The notes beneath the pieces are model-generated. The model made no database searches. It was not told where the DNA came from and was given only the letters and a program-made list of their open reading frames with translations. A stretch of DNA of 64,000 nt from Synechococcus sp. CC9902 (lineage in GTDB: Bacteria > Cyanobacteriota > Cyanobacteriia > PCC-6307 > Cyanobiaceae). The number at the start of each line of letters is the position of its first letter. Positions within the stretch are counted from its first letter, which is position 1. The DNA lies in assembly GCF_000012505.1 (NCBI RefSeq), contig NC_007513.1:744001-808000 (forward strand), read 5' to 3'. Positions 16,849 to 26,106 of the stretch are shown here, one piece after another. The translations under genes were made by a program, and so were the position numbers.

Positions 16849-18222
16849 TTACAAAACGCCTGGCAATGATCTCGCTTCGGTTGCGAGTGCGGCGCGCCAT
16901 CGGAAGCAAATCGTCGAACAACTGGCCCAATGCAGGTGTACCCAGCTCGCGTGCAACGTCCGTTTGTTCCATCCTTCCGGACGTTGGCTCACTCGCCAGC
17001 CATCAATCTCCCACAGCACGGATCCGTCGTCTGCCCCTCTGGAGTCGACCAATTCCCAGCGGTGAAATTCATGGCCGGTGAACTGTTCGCCTTGCTTCAC
17101 CAGCAACCCATCACCCCGGGGTTGCAGGCGGCGATATCCCACCTGCAGTCGGCCGCGGCGAGCTTCAAAGGGAAGCACATTGGCCATGGGATGGGTGTTG
17201 CCATCGAGATCGCTGAGGTGCCGCCCGAGCAACAACATGCCGCCACATTCGGCATAGACCGGGCGCTGATGGCAAAACTGGCGGAGCGAGTTGAGGCTTT
17301 TGATGGCCTGGCTGATCTGGGCGGCGTGTTGTTCCGGGAACCCCCCTGGGAGGATTAAACCCTTGGCCTCCTTTGGAATCGCCTCATCGGCCAGAGGGCT
17401 CCAGGGCACAGCGGGCATCCCCAGGTGCTCCAATAATTCGCCCGTTTCGGGATAGCGGAAATGGAAGGCGGCATCAGCCGCCACGGCCACAGGCAGAGAT
17501 GGACCACGGCCTGGTGGGATGTCTGCGAACACCGAAGGGCCCGCAGCAGGGGCCCGCATCAAAGGCGCCAGGGTGCTCAGGTCGAGATGCTGTTCGGCCA
17601 AGTCGGCCCAGGCTTGCCGCCGTTGCGCCAAATCGTCTAGCTCGTGGGCTGGAGCCAGTCCCAAATGTCGGCTGGGTAGTTGCAAGGCATCTGTTCGAGG
17701 CATGCAGCCCAGCAGGGGTACGCCGAGTCGGTCCAGTACGTCCTGCAGCAGGGCGCGATGTCGATCGCTGTTCACACGGTTGATCACAACGCCCGCGAGG
17801 TTGAGCCTTGGGTCGTGATCTCTGAATCCACGCACGAGTGCCCCAAGCGAGGCTGCTTGGCCACCGGCATCCACCACCAAAACCACGGGGAGAGTGAGAA
17901 GCCGAGCGATCGCGGCTGTACTGCCTTCCTCCGTACTGCCAATGCCATCGAAGAGTCCCATGACGCCTTCGATGAGAGCCATGGAGCCGTTCCCGCCATA
18001 GCCATGGAAGGCTTTACGCACCCATGGCTCCCCGCAAAGATTGAGATCGAGGTTGCGGCAGGAACGCCCCGCCGCCTCACTCAGCAACTGCGGGTCGAGG
18101 TAATCGGGCCCCACTTTGAACGGTTGAACCGACTCACCGCGTGCCCGAGCCCAGCTCAAGAGGGCAAGGCTGATGAGGGTTTTGCCGCTGCCACTGGCCG
18201 GTGCGGCAATCACAACGGCCAT
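16849..18222 (-). CDS. cobB: Cobyrinate a,c-diamide synthase
   Basis: 457 residues. The N-terminal APASGSGKTLISLALL is the P-loop of the CobB/CbiA dethiobiotin-synthetase-like domain, and ECGGMLLLG holds the Cys of the C-terminal glutamine amidotransferase domain. It amidates carboxylates a and c of cobyrinate in cobalamin (pseudocobalamin in marine Synechococcus) synthesis. It lies 15 bp downstream of opcA and before acyP. I see no cobalamin riboswitch, so expression probably follows the zwf-opcA transcript. Confidence 0.93.
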   Translation of the reverse strand: MAVVIAAPASGSGKTLISLALLSWARARGESVQPFKVGPDYLDPQLLSEAAGRSCRNLDLNLCGEPWVRKAFHGYGGNGSMALIEGVMGLFDGIGSTEEGSTAAIARLLTLPVVLVVDAGGQAASLGALVRGFRDHDPRLNLAGVVINRVNSDRHRALLQDVLDRLGVPLLGCMPRTDALQLPSRHLGLAPAHELDDLAQRRQAWADLAEQHLDLSTLAPLMRAPAAGPSVFADIPPGRGPSLPVAVAADAAFHFRYPETGELLEHLGMPAVPWSPLADEAIPKEAKGLILPGGFPEQHAAQISQAIKSLNSLRQFCHQRPVYAECGGMLLLGRHLSDLDGNTHPMANVLPFEARRGRLQVGYRRLQPRGDGLLVKQGEQFTGHEFHRWELVDSRGADDGSVLWEIDGWRVSQRPEGWNKRTLHASWVHLHWASCSTICFRWRAALATEARSLPGVL

Positions 18223-18237
18223 GGTGTGCTCCCTAAA

Positions 18238-19524
18238 TCAACCCAGCAACTTGGCCGCCAGCGGTGCCGCCGCCGCCAGGAGCGGGTTGGTGCTGTCGTG
18301 GCCACCGCCGAGCAGTCGGGCTACGTCCATTTCAGGAGTGGCGTGTTGCACGGGAACGATGTCTTCGTGCAAGTCGAGGTTGGCCATGCCGCCCCCTTCT
18401 AAACGCATGCATCCGCCTGAATCAGCGCAGAGGATTACACAGACCCCTTTGCCGTTATCGGGTTGGCAGATCAGTCGCATGCCCACGATTTGTCCGGCAT
18501 GAACATTGGGTTGCCCCACGGGTACGCCCATCAAGTGGACGTTCACAGCAGTTCCATCGGGGCGATGGAACTGGGCGGTGGTTTCCTCATCGATCGTTTT
18601 GGCCGAATCGAGCGTCCACCCCAGTCGGTCTGCAATCCAGGCCGCCAGCAGAAGCCCCTGCGCTGGATGGTGCCCTTCCACATCGATATCCAATTGGGTG
18701 ACGTGACTGAGGGCATCACGGCGATCCGGCGGATCAAACACCATGGCCAAGGTTTCACGCCAGCTGCGCAGCCGTAGCCAGTTCAGATCATTGACGGCCT
18801 GGCCAGATTCGACGCGTTGGCGCAGCACCTCGAGGCACTGGCGGGGTTGGCCCACGGCGCTGTCGATGATGAGTCGACGGGACGTGCAGGCGACGCGAGC
18901 CATCAGCTCAGGGGCTTCATCGAGGAAGCCGTTCCACCAAACCCATGTCGGCATCGATGCTGGGAGAAGGGGCTCAAGGATTGTCATCCCGTCTTGAAGG
19001 GCCGCATCGCCTCCCCTCAGTACCACCACGTCGCCGCATGCTGTGGTCCCGCCACCCTCTTCCGGCAGGGGGCAGTAGGCCGCAACGAGGGTTTCAAGAC
19101 CCTTGCTGGGTGCAACCGTTGGCGCCAAGGTGATCAACCGGCGTGGCATCAGTGCGCTGAGCGCAGGATCGATGTACTGCCCCCGTAGGTCTTCTGCCGT
19201 GGCATCACCCTGCAATCGGGCGACGGCCTCGATGACAGCCCCGTCGAGAGGGGGAGTGCTGAGGGGGAGATCGGCCTCTGTGATCGCCTGCCGCCCCGCA
19301 GCAATCAAATCACTGGTTTGTTGGCCAGTAATGGGTCCTTTTAGACGTCCACTTCGCACCAAATGTTGTTCTGCCCAGGCGGGTTGCCAAATCAACAGGC
19401 AAAAGGTTGATGCCCCGGTGCCGGTGCTGCCCTGTTGTTCTGGTGACCAGAGCTGTTCGAGGTAGGTGGGTACCTCCGAGGGGACCAGTTCCAGAGGGGT
19501 CTGCAGGGTGAGCTGGGGAGACAT
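18238..19524 (-). CDS. opcA: Glucose-6-phosphate dehydrogenase assembly/activator protein OpcA
   Basis: 428 residues, directly downstream of zwf (45 bp). Known cyanobacterial OpcA proteins are about this long, always accompany zwf, and promote oligomerisation and activation of Zwf under thioredoxin-linked redox control. The N-terminal part and the long alpha/beta body with WWNGFLDEAPELMARVAC match the OpcA family. No catalytic motif is expected. Identification rests on length, family pattern and its fixed place next to zwf. Confidence 0.92.
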   Translation of the reverse strand: MSPQLTLQTPLELVPSEVPTYLEQLWSPEQQGSTGTGASTFCLLIWQPAWAEQHLVRSGRLKGPITGQQTSDLIAAGRQAITEADLPLSTPPLDGAVIEAVARLQGDATAEDLRGQYIDPALSALMPRRLITLAPTVAPSKGLETLVAAYCPLPEEGGGTTACGDVVVLRGGDAALQDGMTILEPLLPASMPTWVWWNGFLDEAPELMARVACTSRRLIIDSAVGQPRQCLEVLRQRVESGQAVNDLNWLRLRSWRETLAMVFDPPDRRDALSHVTQLDIDVEGHHPAQGLLLAAWIADRLGWTLDSAKTIDEETTAQFHRPDGTAVNVHLMGVPVGQPNVHAGQIVGMRLICQPDNGKGVCVILCADSGGCMRLEGGGMANLDLHEDIVPVQHATPEMDVARLLGGGHDSTNPLLAAAAPLAAKLLG

Positions 19525-19569
19525 GGTGCGGAGGGTGCGTGAACAGAGATGGGAAAGGAAGAAAGAGAC

Positions 19570-21093
19570 TTAAGGCCGTCGCCAAAGCAACCCGTCACGG
19601 GCGAGCAGAGCATCGGCGGCGGCTGGCCCCCAGGTGCGCGATTCGTAGGGATGGATCGGCAGTTGCCAGGGGCTGTCTTCAATCAGCTCGAGCAGCGGTG
19701 TGTACAGGCGCCAAGCCGCTTCCACCTCGTCGGCACGGGTGAACAGGGTTGGGTCGCTGAGCATGGCATCGGCCAGCAAGCGCACATAGCCCTCATCAGA
19801 GGGCTCTCCAAACGACTCGTCGTAGGAGAACTCCATGTCGATCGGCCGACTGCGCATGCCAGAACCTGGAGACTTCACTTCGAAGCGGAATTCGGCACCC
19901 TCATCCGGTTGGATGCGCAAAATCAGCTGGTTCGCGGTGGGTCCTCCGGTTGCAGCATCAAAAAGGTGCACAGGGGCTTCCCGGAAGGTGAGCACCACTT
20001 CACTGAGACGTTTGGCGAGTCGTTTGCCCGTCCGGACGTAGAAGGGCACCCCCTGCCAGCGCCAATTGTCGATGAAGAGCTTCATCGCCACATAGGTCTC
20101 GGTGGTGCTGTTCGGTTCAACCCCTGGCTCCTGGCGATATCCCGCAAGAGGGTTGTCCTTCGTTCCGCCGGGGCCATATTGCCCGCGAACACAGCAGTTC
20201 CACGGCTCAAGTTCGTCTGCGAGATGGGCAGCTTGCAGCACCTTGGCTTTTTCATTGCGGATCGCTTCGGGGTCAAACCGCCCCGGGGGTTCCATCGCTG
20301 TGATGGCCAACATTTGGGTGAGATGGTTTTGCACCATGTCCCGCAGGGCCCCAGAGCTTTCGTAGTACCCCGCACGTTCTTCCACGCCAACGGTTTCGGA
20401 GGCGGTGATTTGGACGCTCGAGATGTAATTGCGATTCCAGATTGGCTCGAAAATGGTGTTGGCAAATCGCAGCACCATGATGTTTTGGACGGTTTCCTTG
20501 CCGAGGTAATGGTCGATGCGGAAGATCTGATTTTCTTGACCGCAGGTTTGAACCACCTTGTTCAAGGCTTGTGCACTGCCGTAATCACGTCCAAAGGGCT
20601 TTTCGATCACAACGCGGCTGCGTTTGGGATCCTTCAGAAGGCCTGCATCGGATAGGGCACGACAACCGCTTGCATAGAAATTGGGAGACACCGAGAGGTA
20701 GAAGGTGCGATTGCTCCGAGTGGCGCACTGTTGATCGATCAGTTCAAGGCGTCCGCCGAGCCGCACGACATCCTCTGGTTTTTGCAGGTCAACTGGTTCG
20801 TAAAACAGCTTGCCGACGAATTGATCCCACGCCGCTGGATTCTCTGCAATGCGGGGGGCGAGTGCTTCAGCCATTTTTCCCCGAAACACGTCATCGGTCC
20901 AAGGGCGACGGGCGCAACCCAAAAGAGCGAATTCACTGGGGAGTCGGCGTTGTTTGAACAGTTCGAACAACGCCGGCACAAGTTTGCGGTGGGTTAAATC
21001 GCCGCTGGCTCCAAAAATCACCAAACATTGCGGTGCAATGACCCGTTCCTGTCGAAGTCCAACGCGGAGCGGATTGGTGATCGTGGCGACCAT
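19570..21093 (-). CDS. zwf: Glucose-6-phosphate 1-dehydrogenase
   Basis: 507 residues. IFGASGDLTHRKLVPAL is the NADP-binding motif and RIDHYLGKETVQN the active-site signature with the catalytic His. It begins the oxidative pentose phosphate pathway, making NADPH in the dark. Gene order petH-zwf-opcA-cobB on one strand puts NADPH-producing steps together. A strong terminator separates petH from zwf, so zwf has its own promoter within the 155-bp gap. Confidence 0.97.
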   Translation of the reverse strand: MVATITNPLRVGLRQERVIAPQCLVIFGASGDLTHRKLVPALFELFKQRRLPSEFALLGCARRPWTDDVFRGKMAEALAPRIAENPAAWDQFVGKLFYEPVDLQKPEDVVRLGGRLELIDQQCATRSNRTFYLSVSPNFYASGCRALSDAGLLKDPKRSRVVIEKPFGRDYGSAQALNKVVQTCGQENQIFRIDHYLGKETVQNIMVLRFANTIFEPIWNRNYISSVQITASETVGVEERAGYYESSGALRDMVQNHLTQMLAITAMEPPGRFDPEAIRNEKAKVLQAAHLADELEPWNCCVRGQYGPGGTKDNPLAGYRQEPGVEPNSTTETYVAMKLFIDNWRWQGVPFYVRTGKRLAKRLSEVVLTFREAPVHLFDAATGGPTANQLILRIQPDEGAEFRFEVKSPGSGMRSRPIDMEFSYDESFGEPSDEGYVRLLADAMLSDPTLFTRADEVEAAWRLYTPLLELIEDSPWQLPIHPYESRTWGPAAADALLARDGLLWRRP

Positions 21094-21192
21094 GGAGCTC
21101 AGGCTTCTGTCGAAGGTTTAGACGCGGAAGAGCCGATGCACACTGCTCAGCAGAATCTCGTCTGGGTTTGATGTGGGTTTTGTGATCAACCC

Positions 21193-21221
21193 AAAAAAAA
21201 AGCTCATCCCGAAGGATGAGC
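21193..21221 (-). terminator. Strong intrinsic terminator of petH
   Basis: Reading the minus strand: 8-bp stem GCTCATCC / GGATGAGC closed by a TTCG tetraloop and followed by nine T. It lies 28 bp after the petH stop. Confidence 0.93.
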
Positions 21222-21248
21222 AAAACGAGCTTTGAACCGACTTTGGGC

Positions 21249-22448
<1,200 letters not shown>

Positions 22449-22606
22449 TTAACCCACTTTTTTGGTGGCGCGACTATAGGCGTGGCGGATGTTTTTGCAC
22501 ACTTTCATTGTCATTTTCCATAGAAAACGATGAACTTAAGAAGTCCTCCTTAAGATCACCGGATCTGACCCCTCCATCGGCATCGGTATTGGTTCTTCCT
22601 CAGGCG

Positions 22607-23131
22607 ATGTTTCGACGCGATCCCAGCGCCAGCTCCTCGCTCGAGAGCGAAGCGATCGAACAGACCATGGAACGCCTTCCCCAGGGGGTTCGGCGCCTCG
22701 CTGCTCAACTCAGAACTCCCCTAGAAATTGATGAGCTTTGGGAGGTTTTGACCGATTACGAAAATCTCTCGAAATTTATTCCGAACCTAAGTTCAAGCCA
22801 GTTGGTGCATCGCGAAGGTCACACTGTCCGATTGCAGCAAGTGGGAAGCCAACAATTGTTGGGTCTTCGATTTTCAGCGCAGGTGCAACTCGAACTCACT
22901 GAATTCCGCTCCGAAGGTCTGCTCAGTTTCAAGATGGTGAAGGGTGATTTTCGTCGTTTTGAAGGCGCTTGGCGCGTGAATGAGCTTGCCGACGGTTGCT
23001 CTCTCGTTTATGAACTCACGGTTCAAGGCTGTATTGGTATGCCAATTGCTTTGATCGAAGAACGGCTGCGCGACGACCTCTCGAGCAATCTGCAAGCCGT
23101 GATGATGGAAGCGAAACGACGTCGCGGTTGA
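22607..23131 (+). CDS. SRPBCC / polyketide cyclase-like protein (COQ10/START-type fold)
   Basis: 174 residues from the ATG at 22607; the open frame runs back to 22445 but the upstream part looks non-coding and overlaps the petH promoter region. The pattern LEIDELWEVLTDYENLSKFIPNLSSSQLV and the C-terminal IGMPIALIEERLRDDLSSNLQAV are those of the cyclase/dehydrase group of the SRPBCC fold, which binds lipophilic molecules in a cavity. Cyanobacterial and plastid members have no agreed function. It ends shortly before a bidirectional terminator. Confidence 0.85.
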   Translation: MFRRDPSASSSLESEAIEQTMERLPQGVRRLAAQLRTPLEIDELWEVLTDYENLSKFIPNLSSSQLVHREGHTVRLQQVGSQQLLGLRFSAQVQLELTEFRSEGLLSFKMVKGDFRRFEGAWRVNELADGCSLVYELTVQGCIGMPIALIEERLRDDLSSNLQAVMMEAKRRRG

Positions 23132-23160
23132 AGCGTCAACATTCATTCGTTCAGCAAGGG

Positions 23161-23198
23161 CCATAAAAAAACTCCCCTGAAGGGGAGTTTTTTTATGG
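23161..23198. terminator. Perfect bidirectional intrinsic terminator
   Basis: An 18-bp perfect inverted repeat around a 2-nt centre, with the GC core ACTCCCCT / AGGGGAGT flanked by A7 and T7 runs. It serves the SRPBCC gene on the plus strand and tRNA-Glu (with sasA) on the minus strand. Confidence 0.95.
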
Positions 23199-23226
23199 AA
23201 TTGGATGAGCGTTTCATCCAGTTCTT

Positions 23227-23302
<76 letters not shown>

Positions 23303-23347
23303 ATGAACGTGATCGGAAGGTCGTTTGAACTCCCACACCTTGTGAAA

Positions 23348-24499
23348 TTACGGGTCAGCCTGACCCTCCGTCAAGACGGCCTGACCCCATTCCTGTCCTT
23401 GGCCCTGCCAGATCGGCACGGTGAAGGTGAAACAAGCCCCCTCCTCTGGTTCAGAGACCACCCAAATTCGTCCCCCGTGGACTTCGACAATCCGACGGCA
23501 TACGGACAAACCCACTCCAAAGCCAGTGGTTCGGTCTGAGGTTTGCGGTAATCGCACACGATCGAGAAAAATTCGTTGCTGCTCTTCATTCGGAATACCA
23601 GGTCCGCTGTCACAGACGCTCACTTCGACCCACTGATTGGTTCTGTGAAGCATGGAGAGCGCGATATGGCCTCCATTGCCGGTGTATTTCAGGGCGTTTT
23701 CCAGCAAATTGAGCAACACCTGGCGCATGCGCCGTTGATCGGCAAAAACCTTGGGCAAGTCGCTGGGAATATCGGTTCGAATCTCTACATTCCGACCGAG
23801 CCAAAGTTTTTCTAATTCCAAGATCACCTCCGCCGAAACGCTTGCAAGGTCGAGCCGTTGAGGATTGAACAGCGTTTCCCATCGCGTGGTGCCAACTTCG
23901 AGGAGATCTTTCGAGAGCGCTTCCATCTCTTCCAGGCGTCGGGTGACGACGTCTTGGAATCGATCCATGTCGATTTGCCCGAGGCGTTGGCTCTGCAGCG
24001 CTAACGCAGCGGCGGTTAAGGGTGTGCGCAGCTCATGGGCCACCATGCGCAGAAGGCGTTCCTGGGCATGAATCCTGTCGATCAGGGTTTCGTTTTCCTG
24101 ACGGAGAACCAGCAGCTGATCCTCCAGTTGAAGTTCCTTTTGGGTGCGGCTGCCGTCCAGTTCCGTTGGCCGCAAGCTGAGGCCAAGGCCGCTCACTACG
24201 CCGTCCTGCTTCCAGCGCGGCACCCAGCCTTTGAGCTGTTGAAGGATGTTGCTCCCAGCAAACACCTGTTTCGGTGAGGGCTGAAGCTTGATTAGCGCTG
24301 GTGTGACCACCAGTCGGTGCAGCTCCAAAAGCTCCGGTTGTTGGGTGGGGTCTGCAACTTGAAGCGTGACTTCAAAGCCGAGATCCTCCCGTTCCAAGTA
24401 ATGCACCAAGCCGCGCAAATCTTGCCCGGAAAGTTGATGACGGGCGGCCACCAGCAGCAGCTTCAGCTGCTGGCGACCTTTAGGACCGTCATCGACCAC
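23348..24499 (-). CDS. sasA: Circadian clock output histidine kinase SasA
   Basis: 383 residues. The N-terminal ~100 residues ([14 protein letters not shown]...[20 protein letters not shown]) form the KaiB-like thioredoxin-fold domain that binds Kai[17 protein letters not shown] is the H-box with the phosphorylated His, [16 protein letters not shown] the N-box, and VCDSGPGIP with [18 protein letters not shown] the G-boxes. SasA relays KaiC state to the response regulator RpaA in the cytosol. kai genes are not in the window. Confidence 0.94.
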   Translation of the reverse strand: MVDDGPKGRQQLKLLLVAARHQLSGQDLRGLVHYLEREDLGFEVTLQVADPTQQPELLELHRLVVTPALIKLQPSPKQVFAGSNILQQLKGWVPRWKQDGVVSGLGLSLRPTELDGSRTQKELQLEDQLLVLRQENETLIDRIHAQERLLRMVAHELRTPLTAAALALQSQRLGQIDMDRFQDVVTRRLEEMEALSKDLLEVGTTRWETLFNPQRLDLASVSAEVILELEKLWLGRNVEIRTDIPSDLPKVFADQRRMRQVLLNLLENALKYTGNGGHIALSMLHRTNQWVEVSVCDSGPGIPNEEQQRIFLDRVRLPQTSDRTTGFGVGLSVCRRIVEVHGGRIWVVSEPEEGACFTFTVPIWQGQGQEWGQAVLTEGQADP

Positions 24500-24679
24500 G
24501 GGGTATCCCGCCTCAAAACCGATACTTACCTTATGGGTTTTTGACTAGACCGCCATCCCGGCTAAGACGTTGTTGTACACCCAGTTGCGTCAACGTCGCG
24601 GTCCATGTCGCTTTTTTCCGCGCAAAACCGCGTTCCTCTGGTCGTCCCGACAGCTCATCAAGCGTCAACGCCGATTCAG

Positions 24680-25186
24680 ATGGACACCAGCTTGCGTCGC
24701 TGGTTTGGGCGCAATCTTGGCTTGTGGCGCTCGCGTCGTCAGTACACCTTTAGTGACGACCAGGTTCTTCATTTAGATATGAACCTGAAAATGGAAGCCT
24801 TCGCTGAGCCCGAGGTGGGCGAAAGCCGCTACCGCTTTAGTTGGTGGCCTGAGGGGCAAGTGTCGGAAGCGTTCTTTGAAAGGAAGCCCTGGTACGAGCG
24901 TGAAGGGGTGATGGAGGCAACACTTTGGGGGCATCAGCTTCAACGCAGCCGCGGTTACCTCAACGGCGATCCTGTGCGTACAACGCTTCGCCAGGTTGAC
25001 GAGCACGAAACAATTCTCGAATCGCATTACCAGCAGTGGGACATCCTTGAGCACATTCGTTTGCTCGATCAAGATCGTTATCGCTACCGGGCGATCTACA
25101 CGTGGGATAGCGGTGTGCTCGCGATTGTTGAACATCACCATGAAATCCGCCAATCAGACGCTTTTCCTCCAATCGAAGAGGGTTGA
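24680..25186 (+). CDS. Hypothetical protein, possibly calycin/CpcS-like
   Basis: 168 residues from the ATG at 24680 (MDTSLRRWFGRNLGLWRSRRQY). It is rich in aromatic and charged residues in alternating beta-strand pattern (RYRFSWWPEGQVSE, LESHYQQWDILEHIRLLDQDRYRYRAIYTWD), which suggests a beta-barrel of the calycin type, as in CpcS/CpeS bilin lyases and related chaperone-like proteins. I cannot place it in a named family with certainty. Divergent from sasA. Confidence 0.65.
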   Translation: MDTSLRRWFGRNLGLWRSRRQYTFSDDQVLHLDMNLKMEAFAEPEVGESRYRFSWWPEGQVSEAFFERKPWYEREGVMEATLWGHQLQRSRGYLNGDPVRTTLRQVDEHETILESHYQQWDILEHIRLLDQDRYRYRAIYTWDSGVLAIVEHHHEIRQSDAFPPIEEG

Positions 25187-25494
25187 GCTTCTGAGTGTTT
25201 AAAGCTCTTGATTCATTGGTTTAAAAAATATTTTGGTGTTTATGGCATTGATTTGGTGCCAAATTTTTCTTTAAATCGAAGATTTCGATACTCAAAATTT
25301 CTCTTTTCTCTTGGAAATTGTTAAGAGGAAGCAACTCATTTCTGGACGAACGCGTCATCGGGATCGTTTCTGTTCAACCAAGTTCGCCTTGGATCAAAAA
25401 ACCGTTTCCTGAATGCTGTTCGATGTCCGGTTCATCAACCTGGACCATGGACCAGCGCTCTCTGAGTTGGATGGGCGATGATTGCTCTAGATCA
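25187..25494. other. AT-rich intergenic stretch
   Basis: About 300 bases with no convincing gene. It holds T- and A-rich blocks and a perfect 6-bp inverted repeat ATCGAA-GAT-TTCGAT at 25275-25289. Probably a promoter/leader region for the exported protein gene that follows. Confidence 0.4.
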
Positions 25495-25926
25495 ATGAGT
25501 CAATTGAACTCAAAAGCATATTTTTGGCTCACAGCAGCCTCCCTTCAAGCATCTGTTCTTCTTGGTGGAGCTGCATTGGCTCCATCGGCGGTTGCACAAT
25601 CCAAGGCAGGATTGCCTGTCACCAAAAGTGAGTTGTTGACATATTCTTCGATGTCCGTCGTCACCTTCTGCGAAGCGAGGTCGCTGGAAGTGGAATTTGT
25701 GAAAGCGGTGCGGGTGAGTATCGCTGCCGAGGTGTTCACGGTTTTCCAGAAGCACGGCGGTAAAGCAGCTGAGCTAAAGACTCCCCTAGATGAAAAGCAA
25801 TTTATTGCATCATCGCAATTCAGATTGGTCGGCAATGCGTTGAGGGCTTGCCCCAAGTTTGTTCCTGCCGAGCAGAAGAAGAAGTTCGACACAATGCTTG
25901 AGCAACTCAAGAAAAATAATCAGTAA
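25495..25926 (+). CDS. Exported small hypothetical protein
   Basis: 143 residues from the ATG at 25495. A signal peptide (hydrophobic core YFWLTAASLQASVLLGG, cleavage near SAVAQS) leads a mature part of about 108 residues with two Cys (VTFCEAR, LRACPKF). The helical pattern with a C-terminal Lys-rich tail resembles small exported proteins frequent in marine picocyanobacteria. Function unknown. Its base composition is more AT-rich than the housekeeping genes. Confidence 0.65.
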   Translation: MSQLNSKAYFWLTAASLQASVLLGGAALAPSAVAQSKAGLPVTKSELLTYSSMSVVTFCEARSLEVEFVKAVRVSIAAEVFTVFQKHGGKAAELKTPLDEKQFIASSQFRLVGNALRACPKFVPAEQKKKFDTMLEQLKKNNQ

Positions 25927-26019
25927 ATTGGTTTTAAGAGCCTGACCGGCTTTCCTATAACTTTGATGATGTCTAAATAAATTTTTTATACATCCATAGT
26001 ATTCATTTTCTATGCGCAA

Positions 26020-26044
26020 ATTGATAATCATTTTTATTATCAAT
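26020..26044. promoter_or_regulatory. Fur-box-like inverted repeat upstream of pepN
   Basis: ATTGATAAT-N7-ATTATCAAT, a perfect 9-bp inverted repeat 62 bp before the pepN ATG. GATAAT/ATTATC half-sites resemble the general Fur operator. It could also be the end of the upstream transcript, though an all-AT stem makes a poor terminator. Confidence 0.35.
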
Positions 26045-26106
26045 CGGTAGTCGTCGATTCTTGATCGGACTGGTCATGATGGTCTCGGTTTATTCCAATT
26101 GCATCA

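Noticed and set aside
18223-18237. Possible cobalamin riboswitch before cobB
   Set aside because: Only 15 bp separate cobB from opcA, so there is no room for one.
19549-20655. 368-codon plus-strand open frame
   Set aside because: Antisense to zwf, whose domain signatures are unmistakable; the frame is open only because of high-GC codon structure.
25275-25289. Small inverted repeat as an operator
   Set aside because: Only 6-bp arms in very AT-rich DNA; likely chance.
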